DNA of 50,565 nucleotides from Myxococcota bacterium (GTDB taxonomy: Bacteria; Myxococcota_A; UBA796; UBA2385). The stretch covers positions 1-50,565 of the forward strand of contig JAKLKF010000050.1 in assembly GCA_023150805.1 (NCBI GenBank), written 5' to 3'. The notes under the pieces are model-generated. The model made no database searches and was not told the origin of the DNA. It saw nothing but the letters and a program-made list of their open reading frames with translations. Positions 40,131-48,909 of this stretch are shown one piece after another. The position numbers were made by a program, and so were the translations under genes. The first letter of the stretch is position 1, and every line of letters starts with the position of its first letter.

Positions 40131-42659
40131 ATGCTCGCTCCCGCCTTCGCCCTGGCCCTGGCCCTCCTCCTGCCCGCCTGCGGCGACAAGGACGGCGACG
40201 ACAGCGGCGACGGAGACGGCGGCGCCCCGGACGGGGGGGCCGGCGACGGGGGCGGCACGGGCGACGGCGGCACGGGCGACGGAGGCGGCGACGGGGGCAC
40301 CGGCGACGGCGGGGGCACGGGCGACGGGGGCACCGGCGACGGCGGCGGCACCGGCGACGGCGGCGGCACGGGCGACGGGGGCGGCACCGGCGACGGGGGC
40401 GGCACCGGCGACGGGGGCGGCACCGGCGACGGGGGCGGGGAGACCGACGCCGACGGCGACGGCCACGACGCGCTCTCCCTCGGCGGCGACGACTGCGACG
40501 ACACCGACGACACCATCCACCCCGGCGCCACGGAGATCGCCGACGACGGCATCGACCAGGACTGCGACGGCGAGGACCTGCGCGCGGTGCTGACGGCCGA
40601 GGACCTGGAGGCCGGCGACCTGGTGCTGACCGAGCTGATGATCTGGACGGAGTACGCCTGGGAAGGCGGCATGTGGGTCGAGGTCCAGAACGTGTCGGGC
40701 ACCACGGTCGATCTCCAGGACGTGGCCCTGGTCGGCATGTCCACCTGGCGCGTGTCCGACAGCACCCTGCTGGCCGACGGGGAGCGGATCGTCATCGCCG
40801 GCAGCGACGAGCCGGAGATCGTCAGTGGCGCGCCGGTCGACCTGGTCTGGAGCAGCGGCTTCACGCTGGTGTACGAGGAGCTGAACCCGGTGTCCCTGCG
40901 CGCCGCCGGCCGCACCATCGACCAGGTGCCCCTGTCCTGGGAGTGGGGCTACGCCTGGGGCGCCAGCTACACCCTGGACCCTGCCCACGTGGACGCGGAC
41001 GACAACGACGAGCCCACGGCCTGGTGCGAGGGGACCAGCGCCTACACCTGGCGAGAGCGGACCTCGTACGGCACGCCGGGCGCCGAGAACGACGACTGCC
41101 CCGACGACAACGACGGCGACGGCTACACCGAGGACGTCGACTGCGACGACCTGGACTCCTCCGTCCACCCCGGCGCCTACGACGCCCCCTATGACGGCGT
41201 CGACGCCGACTGCGCCGGCGACAGCGACTACGACGTGGACGGTGACGGCTTCGACAGCGACCTGTTCGGCGGCGCGGACTGCGACGACACCGACCGCATG
41301 ATCCGGCCGGACGCCTACGACATCCCCGGCGACGGCGTGGACGCCGACTGCTCGGGCGAGGACGCGACCGGCGACACCGTGCTGGGCGTCGACGACCTGG
41401 CCGAGGGCGACCTGGTCCTGTCGGAGATCATGGCCTTCCCCGAGCGCCACGCCAGCGACGCCTGGTGGGTCGAGGTCTACGTCGCCGCCGCCGACCCGGT
41501 CCTGCTCGACGGCCTGGAGCTTTCGGCTGGCGGCACGTCCTGCGAGGCGGTCTCCTCGACCGTGGTCGACAGTGGGGGCTACCTGCTCTTCGGCGGCAAC
41601 GGCGATCCCCGCGAGGCCGGCGTCGACCTGGACGTGCTGTGCGAGGGCATCTACCTGGAGGAGCTGTACGGATCCCTGCTCTCGGTGCGGGCCGGCCGGC
41701 TGGTCGTCGACCAGGTCCGGATCGAGGGAGACATCGCCATCACCTGGGGCGCGTCGCTGGGCGTTCGTCCCGGCAGCCTGGACGCGACCAGCAACGACGA
41801 CTGGGACAACTGGTGCGTCGCGGTCGACGCCTACGGCCGCGGCGACCTGGGCACCCCCGGCGCCGTCAACACCTGCCCGGCCGACCTGGACGAGGACGGC
41901 TGGGACGAGCTGTCGGACTGCGACGACCTGGACCCCGACGTGTACCCCGGGGCGGCGGAGACCTGGTACGACGGCGTGGACGGTGACTGCGCCGGCGACG
42001 ACGACTACGACGCGGACCGCGACGGAGAGCGCGCCGAGCCCTGGGGCGAAGACTGCGACGACACCGACAGCGACAGCAACCCCGACGCCTTCGACCTGCC
42101 CGACGACGGCATCGACCAGGACTGCGATGGAAGCGACGCTACGGGCTTCACCGTCCTGACCGTGGACGACCTGGCGGCGGGTGACCTGGTCATCACCGAG
42201 CTGATGCCCTACCCCGGCGCCGCGCCCGAGTACTCCTGGTTCGAGGTCGCCAACCTGGCCGGCGAGGCCGTGCTGCTGGACGGCCTGCAGATCCAGACCA
42301 TCTACGGTGACCACGAGGTCGACGGCGCGGTCGTGGTCGACGTCGACGGCCGGGTCGTCTTCGGCGTCGAGGCCGACGAGCGGATGAACGGCGGGGTGCC
42401 CGTGGACTACGCGAGCTGGGACCTGCTGCTGGGCGGCGAGGAGCGTGGCGTGGTCACCCTGCGCGCGGACCGCACGGTGGTCGACTCGGTCACCTTCATG
42501 TTCGGCGACTGGCCGATGGACTGGGGCGTGGCCGCCAGCCTGGATCCCGACCACGTCGACGCCAGCGACAACGACGATCCGGCCAACTGGTGCGCGGCCG
42601 TGGACCGCTTCGGCGACGGGGATCTGGGCAGCCCCGGCGAGAGCAACCCCGACTGCTGA
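40131..42659 (+). CDS. modular lipoprotein with lamin-tail and MopE-type repeats
   Basis: 842 aa. Signal MLAPAFALALALLLPAC, then about 65 residues of Gly/Asp/Thr repeats encoded by an 18-base unit. The rest is three copies of one module: an Asp-rich metal-binding MopE-like stretch (DADGDGHDAL, DCDDTDDTIHPGATE, DGIDQDCDGED) followed by a lamin-tail domain (LEAGDLVLTELMIW, WVEVQNVSG, later LAAGDLVITELMPYP, WFEVANLAG). The modules begin near residues 104, 325 and 585. LTD domains mediate adhesion or scaffold extracellular proteins. No MYXO-CTERM tail; it ends SPGESNPDC. ATG 40131 is in frame with the stop at 42659. It converges on the PLC gene with a seven-base gap. Confidence 0.8.
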   Translation: MLAPAFALALALLLPACGDKDGDDSGDGDGGAPDGGAGDGGGTGDGGTGDGGGDGGTGDGGGTGDGGTGDGGGTGDGGGTGDGGGTGDGGGTGDGGGTGDGGGETDADGDGHDALSLGGDDCDDTDDTIHPGATEIADDGIDQDCDGEDLRAVLTAEDLEAGDLVLTELMIWTEYAWEGGMWVEVQNVSGTTVDLQDVALVGMSTWRVSDSTLLADGERIVIAGSDEPEIVSGAPVDLVWSSGFTLVYEELNPVSLRAAGRTIDQVPLSWEWGYAWGASYTLDPAHVDADDNDEPTAWCEGTSAYTWRERTSYGTPGAENDDCPDDNDGDGYTEDVDCDDLDSSVHPGAYDAPYDGVDADCAGDSDYDVDGDGFDSDLFGGADCDDTDRMIRPDAYDIPGDGVDADCSGEDATGDTVLGVDDLAEGDLVLSEIMAFPERHASDAWWVEVYVAAADPVLLDGLELSAGGTSCEAVSSTVVDSGGYLLFGGNGDPREAGVDLDVLCEGIYLEELYGSLLSVRAGRLVVDQVRIEGDIAITWGASLGVRPGSLDATSNDDWDNWCVAVDAYGRGDLGTPGAVNTCPADLDEDGWDELSDCDDLDPDVYPGAAETWYDGVDGDCAGDDDYDADRDGERAEPWGEDCDDTDSDSNPDAFDLPDDGIDQDCDGSDATGFTVLTVDDLAAGDLVITELMPYPGAAPEYSWFEVANLAGEAVLLDGLQIQTIYGDHEVDGAVVVDVDGRVVFGVEADERMNGGVPVDYASWDLLLGGEERGVVTLRADRTVVDSVTFMFGDWPMDWGVAASLDPDHVDASDNDDPANWCAAVDRFGDGDLGSPGESNPDC
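40240..40440 (+). repeat. 18-bp minisatellite-like repeat in the lipoprotein linker
   Basis: Units of GGCGGCACCGGCGACGGG, nearly exact from about 40365 to 40437 and diverged before, coding for GDGGGT. The in-frame period allows length variation without loss of frame. Confidence 0.8.
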
Positions 42660-42666
42660 GGCGCGG

Positions 42667-43413
42667 TCAGCGCGTGGTGGTGGCCGGGGCGACCCCGTTG
42701 ACCCGGTCCACCACCGAGAACAGATCCCCCACCGCGTAGAAGTCGACGCCCACGAAGCTCACCGGGCGCCCCCACTGCGCGGCGCAGGCTTCCACCCGGG
42801 GCAGGAGCACCTCCTGCTGGTTGACCTCCTCACCGAACTCCGGCAGCGAGATCGGCGCCGACAGCCAGTGGTTGACCAGGAAGAAGGCGTTGTCCGGGCT
42901 GCCGCGGTTCAGGTCGCAGGTGAAGTCCGCGGCCGTCTCGAAGCTGTAGGGGGTGTCGTAGAACAGGTCCCAGGCGCCCGCGTACCAGGCGGCCGCGCCC
43001 CCGCCACCCTGGGCCGTGAACAGGACGCGGGTGTCCGCGTCGATCAGCGCCTGCAGCGTCGGCCAGTCGCCGTCGGCCGGGGGCGGGATGGCGCGGTCGG
43101 CCAGGCCCGCCAGCTCGATGGCGGCGACCGTGTCCTCGGGCGTGACGTAGTCCTCGAAGAGGACGACCAGCACCTCGCGCGGGTGGGCGTCCAGGAAGTC
43201 TGCCAGCTCGCCCAGGCCCTCGGACAGCGGCTGGGAGCCGAGCGCGCACTCGGCGTGGCAGAGCATGGCGCTGCCGTCCTCGCCGTAGTGGGTGTCGAGC
43301 ATCAGGGCCCGCACCCCGTCCTGGAGCTGCGCGGTCAGCCCGTGCTGCTGGTTGGGCGGCAGCCAGCCGTCGTCCTGGTTCGACATCGAGTTGTGCGTGC
43401 CCGGCAGGGTCAC
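42667..43413 (-). CDS. PI-PLC X-domain-like lipoprotein, 5' end uncertain
   Basis: The given start is the first standard codon in frame (GTG 43413; 248 aa). The PI-specific phospholipase C X-domain is recognisable: TLPGTHNSMSNQ with the first catalytic His, LMLDTHYG, LCHAEC with a second His, LVVLFEDYVT. It would hydrolyse or bind inositol phospholipids or related phosphodiesters. The frame upstream encodes an excellent lipoprotein signal (VPLLPPLLPLLLAC followed by AAPADPGDTG) but has no ATG, GTG or TTG. ATG 43570 with AAGCGG codons lies in the neighbouring frame. Either a CTG at 43527 starts translation, or one extra base near 43530-43567 breaks the gene. Thus the protein is probably about 286-301 residues and exported. 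Confidence 0.6.
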   Translation of the reverse strand: MTLPGTHNSMSNQDDGWLPPNQQHGLTAQLQDGVRALMLDTHYGEDGSAMLCHAECALGSQPLSEGLGELADFLDAHPREVLVVLFEDYVTPEDTVAAIELAGLADRAIPPPADGDWPTLQALIDADTRVLFTAQGGGGAAAWYAGAWDLFYDTPYSFETAADFTCDLNRGSPDNAFFLVNHWLSAPISLPEFGEEVNQQEVLLPRVEACAAQWGRPVSFVGVDFYAVGDLFSVVDRVNGVAPATTTR

Positions 43414-43596
43414 CTGGGGCAGGGGGCGGTCGCACAGCGCCGGGTGGCCGTTGCAGGCCGCGGCGCCGGTGTCCCCCGGGTCCGCGGGCGCGGCGCAGGC
43501 GAGCAGCAGGGGGAGCAGGGGCGGCAGGAGGGGGACCCAGGCGAGCGTGGCGGAGGCGCGACCGCTTCATGTCGGACGCGCGACCACGATAGCCCA

Positions 43597-44247
43597 TCAC
43601 ACCACCAGGATCGCCCCCTTGAAGAAGACCCAGGCGCCCAGGGCCACCAGGACCAGGCCCGAGAGCGCGCGCAGGGCGAGGGGGGCGCTGCCCAGGGAGC
43701 GGAAGCGCTGCCGGAAGACCTGCGAGCCGTAGGCCACGGCCAGCATCGGGGCGGCGAAGCCCAGCGAGTAGACCAGCAGCAGCACCGTGCCGGTCAGCAC
43801 CTTGCCGCTGGTGGCGACCACGGCCAGCACGCTGGACAACATCGGGCCCACGCAGGGGATCCACACCAGGCCCAGGCTGGCGCCCAGCAGGGTGGCGCCG
43901 AGCAGGCCGCCGCGGGTGACCTCGGGGACCTTGTGGAACAGGGAGACGCCCTTGAACAGGTTGACGTCGAACAGCATCAGCACGCCGAACAGGCCGATCA
44001 GCGCGCCCGCGGCCTTCTCCATCCACGTCATGTGACTGAGCACCACCGATCCGAAGACGGCGCCGACCACGCCCATCAGCACAAACGCGATGGCCAGGCC
44101 GGCGACGATGGCCACCGGGCGCCACTTCGAGTCCTGGTCGGTGCCCGTGACGATGATCGGCACCACCGGCAGCACGCAGGGCGACAGGATGCTGGCCAGG
44201 CCGGCCCCGAAGGCCAGGCCCAGGTTCACCAGGCTGAGGTCGAGCAC
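43597..44247 (-). CDS. CcdA/DsbD-type thiol-electron transporter
   Basis: 216-aa inner-membrane protein with six hydrophobic segments, the family's usual size. The two membrane Cys that shuttle electrons are in SPCVLP and IPCVGP. It moves reducing equivalents from cytosolic thioredoxin to extracytoplasmic thiol proteins for cytochrome c maturation or disulfide repair, which fits the many Cys-rich and heme lipoproteins nearby. GTG 44247, ten bases after the thioredoxin-like lipoprotein gene, almost certainly its partner. Confidence 0.9.
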   Translation of the reverse strand: MLDLSLVNLGLAFGAGLASILSPCVLPVVPIIVTGTDQDSKWRPVAIVAGLAIAFVLMGVVGAVFGSVVLSHMTWMEKAAGALIGLFGVLMLFDVNLFKGVSLFHKVPEVTRGGLLGATLLGASLGLVWIPCVGPMLSSVLAVVATSGKVLTGTVLLLVYSLGFAAPMLAVAYGSQVFRQRFRSLGSAPLALRALSGLVLVALGAWVFFKGAILVV

Positions 44248-44257
44248 GGGACCCCCG

Positions 44258-44641
44258 CTACGGGATGGCGGCCAGGATCGTCTCGGCCGGCCGGATGCCC
44301 GCGGGGAAGCGGTGCAGCTCGGCCCCTTCGCCGTCGACCAGGATGAGCGTCGGCAGGGCGCGCACGCCGTACCGGCCCATGATCTCGCGCGAGGCGGGGT
44401 CGTTGACCGAGACGTACTGCAGGTTGACCTTCGAGGTCAGCGAGGTGCCCATCTCCTGGATGATCTGGTCCTGCATCTGGCAGGGGCGGCCGCTGGGGTT
44501 GATGAAGAAGAGCAGGGTCTGGTCGTGCTCGGCGGCGGCGGCGGTGGTGGTCTGGGCGGCCTGGGCGGCCTGGGCGGCCTGGGGGGCGGGCTCGGCGAAG
44601 CAGCCGCCCAGGACCAGGGAGAGGAGGGCGAGGCGAAGCAT
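44258..44641 (-). CDS. thioredoxin-like lipoprotein with a single active-site Cys
   Basis: 127 aa. Signal MLRLALLSLVLGGC, an Ala/Gln linker, then a thioredoxin fold: LLFFINPSGRPCQMQDQII, VNLQYVSVND, and the cis-Pro loop VRALPTLILVDGEG. Aligned on the canonical WCGPC, the first Cys is replaced by Gly (SGRPC), leaving only the second. A CcdA partner typically reduces a two-Cys thioredoxin, so the mechanism here would have to differ: an intermolecular or mixed-disulfide role, or a binding function. ATG 44641. Confidence 0.8.
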   Translation of the reverse strand: MLRLALLSLVLGGCFAEPAPQAAQAAQAAQTTTAAAAEHDQTLLFFINPSGRPCQMQDQIIQEMGTSLTSKVNLQYVSVNDPASREIMGRYGVRALPTLILVDGEGAELHRFPAGIRPAETILAAIP

Positions 44642-44742
44642 GGGGGCACTCCGGGTGCGGGTCGTCACCGGGGAGAGCCCCCGCGCGCGGAGAGGGCTCC
44701 GCGGGAGCGACGAGGGGTCGCAGCCCGGACCCCCGCCGCGCC

Positions 44743-46965
44743 TCACACGCCGGCGAGGCGCCGCCGCACGGTGATCGTCCCGGGCCCGGGCCCCGTGCAG
44801 CGGCCGATCCGGGCGGCGACCGGCACCCCGGCGGCGCGCAGGGCCTCCAGGGCGGCCTCGGACTGCTCCCAGGGCAGGGCGACCAGCAGGCCGCCCGAGG
44901 TCTGGGCGTCGCAGACCAGCCAGCGCTCGGCCTCGGCCAGGTCCTCGGCGAAGACCAGGGCCTGTCCGACGTGCTCGCGGTTGCCCACGGTGCCGCCGGG
45001 CACCATCCCGGCCGCCGCCAGCTCCAGGGCCTGCGGCAGCAGGGGCAGGCGCTCCCAGGACAGCTCCACGTCGACGCCGCTGGCCCGGGCCAGCTCGTGG
45101 CAATGACCGGCCAGGCCGAAGCCCGTGACATCGGTGGCGGCGTGCACATCAAAGCCCTGGAAGACGGTCGCCGCGTCCCGGTTCAGCCGCGCCATGGAGT
45201 CCGTCGCCGCGCGCAGCGCCTCGGCCGAGGCGGCGCCGCGCTTGCCGGCGGTCGACAGGATGCCGGTGCCCAGGGCCTTGGTCAGCAGCAGGGCGTCCCC
45301 GGGCCGGGCGCCCCGGTTGCGCAGCACCCGGTCGGGGTGCACGGTGCCCACCACGGCCAGGCCGAACTTGGGCTCGGGGTCCTCGATCGAGTGTCCGCCC
45401 AGGATGGGCACACCCGCCTCCCGGGCCTTCTCCGAGGCGCCGCGCAGGACCTCCTGCAAGGCGGAGAGGGGCAGCCGGCCCACCGGGAAGGCCACCAGGT
45501 TCAGCCCGAACAGGGGCCGGGCGCCCATGGCGTAGATGTCGCTGAGCGCGTTGGCCACCGCGATGGCGCCGAAGTCGAAGGGATCGTCCACGATGGGGGT
45601 GAAGAAGTCGACGGTGCCGACCACCGCCAGGTCGGGGCCCACCTGGTAGACCGCGGCGTCGTCGCTGGTCTCGATCCCGACCAGCACCGCCGGGTCGACC
45701 ACCGGCGGCAGGTCCCGCAGCACCTGCTCCAGGAGCTGGGGCCGCAGCTTGCAGGCGCAGCCCAGGCCGTGGGTGTACCGCGTCAGGCGGATCCCCTCGG
45801 CCGGACCGTCCACCCCACAGGCCTCGCCCCGCAGCTCGCGCACGACCCGCACGACGGCATGGGCCGCCCGCTCCACCTCCTCCAGGCTGCTGCTGGCGCC
45901 CGTCGAGAAGCGGATCGTGCCGATGGCCAGCGCCTCGGGCACGGCCATGGCCTGCAGCACGGTGGAGATGCTCACCTGGTCGGCGTGACAGGCGGCCCCG
46001 GCCGAGGCGGCGACCTCGTCCTGCAAGGCGTCCAGGATGGCGGTGGCCGTCACACCGGGAAAGGCCAGGCTGGCCGTGTTCGGCAGGCAGCGGGCCCGGT
46101 CCCCGTTCACCTGCACCTCGGGCAGCTCCGCCGTGATCACCTCCACCAGGCGGTCCCGGGTGGCCCGCAGGTGCGCGATCCGGTCGGGCTGCGAGGTGGC
46201 CAGGGCGCAGGCGGCGCCCAGCCCGACGATGCCCAGGGTGTTCTCGGTGCCGGGCCGGCGGTTCTGCTCGTGCGAGGCGCCCTGGAAGACGCGCCGCAGC
46301 GGTGTGCCGCGGCGGATGTAGAGCGCCCCCACCCCCTTGGGTGCGTACAGCTTGTGGCCGGCGACCGTGTACAGATCCACCCCCAGCTCGTCCATCCGGG
46401 TGGGCACCTTGCCCACCGCCTGGGCGCCGTCGCTGTGCAGCAGCACGCCGGCGGACCGGGTGATCGCCGCGATCCCGGCGATGGGCTGCAGCGTGCCCAC
46501 CTCGTTGTTGGCGTGCATGACGCTGACCAGGACCGTGTCCGGTCGCAGGGCGCGCGCGACCTGTTGCGGGTCCACCCGGCCCTGCCCGTCGACCGGCAGC
46601 ACGCCGATCTCCCAGCCCTGGCCCGCCAGCCAGGCGGCGACCTCGGACACGGCGGGGTGCTCGACCGCCGAGATCAGGATGTGACGCCCCCGCTCCCGCA
46701 GGGCCCAGGCCACGCCCTGGAGCGCCATGTTGTTGGACTCCGTCCCGCCGCCGGTGAAGACCACCTCGTCGGGCTGGCAGTCCAGCAGCGTGGCCACCTG
46801 GGCGCGGGCGGCCTCGATGGCGGCGCGGGCCCGGACCCCGAAGGGGTGCGAGGACGAGGGGTTGCCCCAGCCCTCCTCCAGGAAGGGCCGCATCGCGGCG
46901 GCCACCTCGGGCGCGATGGGCGTGGTGGCGTTGTAGTCCAGGTAGACGGGCAGGGCAGGGGACAC
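44743..46965 (-). CDS. selD: cysteine desulfurase fused to selenophosphate synthase (SelD)
   Basis: 740 aa. Residues 1-385 are a NifS/IscS-like PLP enzyme: GGGTESNNMA, EHPAVSEVA, HSDGAQAVGK, PLP Lys205 in VAGHKLYAPKGVG and the sulfur-carrying Cys326 in SAGAACHAD. Residues about 392-740 are SelD: LTRYTHGLGCACKL with catalytic Cys403 and Lys406, ETSDDAAVY, DFFTPIVDDP, ANALSDIYAMGA. SelD makes selenophosphate from selenide and ATP; the desulfurase half could supply selenide from selenocysteine or cysteine. The fused layout is known in some bacteria and channels selenium. Cys, not selenocysteine, at the SelD active site. GTG 46965. Implies selenouridine or selenocysteine use. Confidence 0.93.
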   Translation of the reverse strand: MSPALPVYLDYNATTPIAPEVAAAMRPFLEEGWGNPSSSHPFGVRARAAIEAARAQVATLLDCQPDEVVFTGGGTESNNMALQGVAWALRERGRHILISAVEHPAVSEVAAWLAGQGWEIGVLPVDGQGRVDPQQVARALRPDTVLVSVMHANNEVGTLQPIAGIAAITRSAGVLLHSDGAQAVGKVPTRMDELGVDLYTVAGHKLYAPKGVGALYIRRGTPLRRVFQGASHEQNRRPGTENTLGIVGLGAACALATSQPDRIAHLRATRDRLVEVITAELPEVQVNGDRARCLPNTASLAFPGVTATAILDALQDEVAASAGAACHADQVSISTVLQAMAVPEALAIGTIRFSTGASSSLEEVERAAHAVVRVVRELRGEACGVDGPAEGIRLTRYTHGLGCACKLRPQLLEQVLRDLPPVVDPAVLVGIETSDDAAVYQVGPDLAVVGTVDFFTPIVDDPFDFGAIAVANALSDIYAMGARPLFGLNLVAFPVGRLPLSALQEVLRGASEKAREAGVPILGGHSIEDPEPKFGLAVVGTVHPDRVLRNRGARPGDALLLTKALGTGILSTAGKRGAASAEALRAATDSMARLNRDAATVFQGFDVHAATDVTGFGLAGHCHELARASGVDVELSWERLPLLPQALELAAAGMVPGGTVGNREHVGQALVFAEDLAEAERWLVCDAQTSGGLLVALPWEQSEAALEALRAAGVPVAARIGRCTGPGPGTITVRRRLAGV

Positions 46966-47056
46966 GGGCGCTCCGGTGAGGGGCGGGGGCTATCCGGGCG
47001 AGGGGGTGGCAGTGCGTGGGTGCTGTTCGCCTCGCCGGCTGGTCTACACTCGCCCC
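46966..47056. promoter_or_regulatory. divergent promoter region, selD fusion and kinase
   Basis: 91 bases. On the minus strand GGATAGCCCC (TAGCCC at 46992-46987) lies 21 bases before the selD-fusion GTG with CGGAG as weak ribosome-binding site. On the plus strand TACACT (47045-47050) is six bases before the kinase GTG, implying a leaderless or nearly leaderless mRNA. Confidence 0.4.
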
Positions 47057-48841
47057 GTGTCCACCTTCCGCCTCGACGACGCCGCCACCTTCGCCTTCGG
47101 CCCGCCCTCGCTGCCCGAGGGCCTGCCGTCGGACGCGCCGGTCGACTCCACCCTGCACCGCCGGATCCTGTCGCTGCCGCCCGAGGCTGCGCCCTTGCCT
47201 GCCCTGCCCTTGGGGCCCGCGGAGTCGTTGACCCCCGGCGCGCTGCTGGGACAGGGTGGCATGGGTACGGTGCACGCCGCCCATGACGCCGTCCTGCGCC
47301 GCACCGTGGCCGTCAAGCGCCCGCTGCCGCAGGCCGGCCCGCGCGCCGCCGCCGCGCTGGTCTTGGAGGCGCGGGTGCTGGCCGGGCTGGACCACCCGGG
47401 CATCGTGCCGGTCCACGCCCTGGGGGAGGGGCCGGATGGTGCGCCCGTCCTGGTGATGAAGCGGGTCGAGGGGGAGCGCTGGAGCAACCTCCTGCACGCC
47501 GGTCCCGACCTGGACCGCGACCTGCACATCACGCTGCAGGTGTGCGACGCGCTGCGCTTCGCGCACGACCGGGGCCTGCTGCACCGCGACGTGAAGCCCG
47601 ACAACGTGATGGTCGGCCGCTTCGGCGAGGTCTGGCTGATGGACTGGGGCTGCGCCTGCCCGCTGGCCGGCGCGGTGACCACCGAGGTGGTGGGCACGCC
47701 CTCCTGCATCGCCCCCGAGATGCTGGACCGGGGGGCCGGATTGTCCCCGGCGACCGACGTCTTCCTGGTGGGCGCCACCCTGCACCAGGCGCTGACGGGG
47801 CGCGCCCGGCACGCGGGCGCCGGACTGCGGGAGGTGCTGGAGGCGGCCTGGGTCTGCCCGTCGCAGGAGCTCGGGCCGGGGGTGGACGAAGAGCTGGCGG
47901 CGATCGTGAACAGAGCCTGCGCCCGCACCCCGGCCGAGCGCTTCGCCGACGCGCAGGCGCTGGCCCGGGCCATCGCGGCCTTCCAGGAGCACCGGGCCGC
48001 CCGCGAGCTGGCCGCGCGCGCCGCGGCGCTGCTGCCGGAGCTGGAGGCGGCGATCGTACAGGGGCGGGCGGAGGCGGACGCGCTCTTCGCCCAGGTCCGC
48101 TTCGGCTTCCGCGCCGCCCTGGAGAGCTGGCCCGGCTGCCAGGAGGCGGCCCAGGGGCTGTCCCGGGCCCTGGCCTGGATGCTGCCCCACAAGCTGGAGC
48201 ACGGGGAGCTGGGCGCCGTGGAGGCCCTGCTCGACGACCTGCCACCCGCACAGCGGCAGGAGTGGGCCGGCCGCCTGTCCACCGCGCGGGCCGCGCGCGC
48301 CCACGCGGAGGCCGAGCGCCGCAGCTTCGACCTGGCCGTGGCGGCCCGGGAGCGCCGGGACGCGGCCCTCGCGATCCTGTTGCTGGCGGGCAGCATGGCC
48401 GCGGCTGTCGCCTGGCTGCGGCCGGCCCGCGACCTGTCGTCGGGCGACCTGGTGGGCCTTGCGGTGGGGGCCCTGGTGGCGGTCGGCCTCAGCCTGGTGC
48501 CCTTCCGCCGACAGGTGCTCGCCACGCGGGCGTCGCGGGCCATCCTGCTGGGCCTGGTGGGAATCCTGGCCGCCTCGCTCGCCCAGCGGCTGCTGGGCTG
48601 GTCCGAGGCCCAGCCGGTGCACGAGATCCTGCGCGCCGACCACCTGCTGTTCGGCCTGGGCCTGGGATTGCTCAGCATGACGACCGAGCGTGCGCTGTTG
48701 CTCACGGCCCTGCCGCACCTGGTCGCGGTCGGGCTGGTCACGGCCTGGCCCGAGCGGGCCGGGGCCATCTTCCCGGTGGTGGCGCTGGGCGCCCTGGTGG
48801 TCGGCGTCGTGGCCCTGGCCCGGCGCGCGCGCACGCGGTGA
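47057..48841 (+). CDS. membrane Ser/Thr protein kinase
   Basis: 594 aa from GTG 47057. Kinase domain about 60-320: Gly loop GALLGQGGMGTV, Lys87 in VAVKRP, catalytic loop HRDVKPDN (176-183), metal motif DWG (196-198, in place of DFG as in many myxobacterial and planctomycete kinases), and IAPEML as APE. A helical linker (about 330-450) follows, then four to six hydrophobic segments from about 450 to the end (LAILLLAGSMAAAVAWL, VGLAVGALVAVGLSLV, LLGLVGILAASLA, and more). The membrane part is C-terminal rather than a single helix with external sensor, an unusual topology. Substrate unknown. Confidence 0.85.
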   Translation: MSTFRLDDAATFAFGPPSLPEGLPSDAPVDSTLHRRILSLPPEAAPLPALPLGPAESLTPGALLGQGGMGTVHAAHDAVLRRTVAVKRPLPQAGPRAAAALVLEARVLAGLDHPGIVPVHALGEGPDGAPVLVMKRVEGERWSNLLHAGPDLDRDLHITLQVCDALRFAHDRGLLHRDVKPDNVMVGRFGEVWLMDWGCACPLAGAVTTEVVGTPSCIAPEMLDRGAGLSPATDVFLVGATLHQALTGRARHAGAGLREVLEAAWVCPSQELGPGVDEELAAIVNRACARTPAERFADAQALARAIAAFQEHRAARELAARAAALLPELEAAIVQGRAEADALFAQVRFGFRAALESWPGCQEAAQGLSRALAWMLPHKLEHGELGAVEALLDDLPPAQRQEWAGRLSTARAARAHAEAERRSFDLAVAARERRDAALAILLLAGSMAAAVAWLRPARDLSSGDLVGLAVGALVAVGLSLVPFRRQVLATRASRAILLGLVGILAASLAQRLLGWSEAQPVHEILRADHLLFGLGLGLLSMTTERALLLTALPHLVAVGLVTAWPERAGAIFPVVALGALVVGVVALARRARTR

Positions 48842-48909
48842 CGGTTCCGGCCGCGGTCCCCGCGCGCCCGGGTGTGCCCGCGGGGCCGACGCCACGTCTC
48901 CGCATCGGG

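Noticed and set aside
48858..48885. Seven-base stem CCCCGCG/CGCGGGG after the kinase gene as terminator
   Set aside because: Loop of 14 bases and no T-run; such stems are common by chance in this composition.
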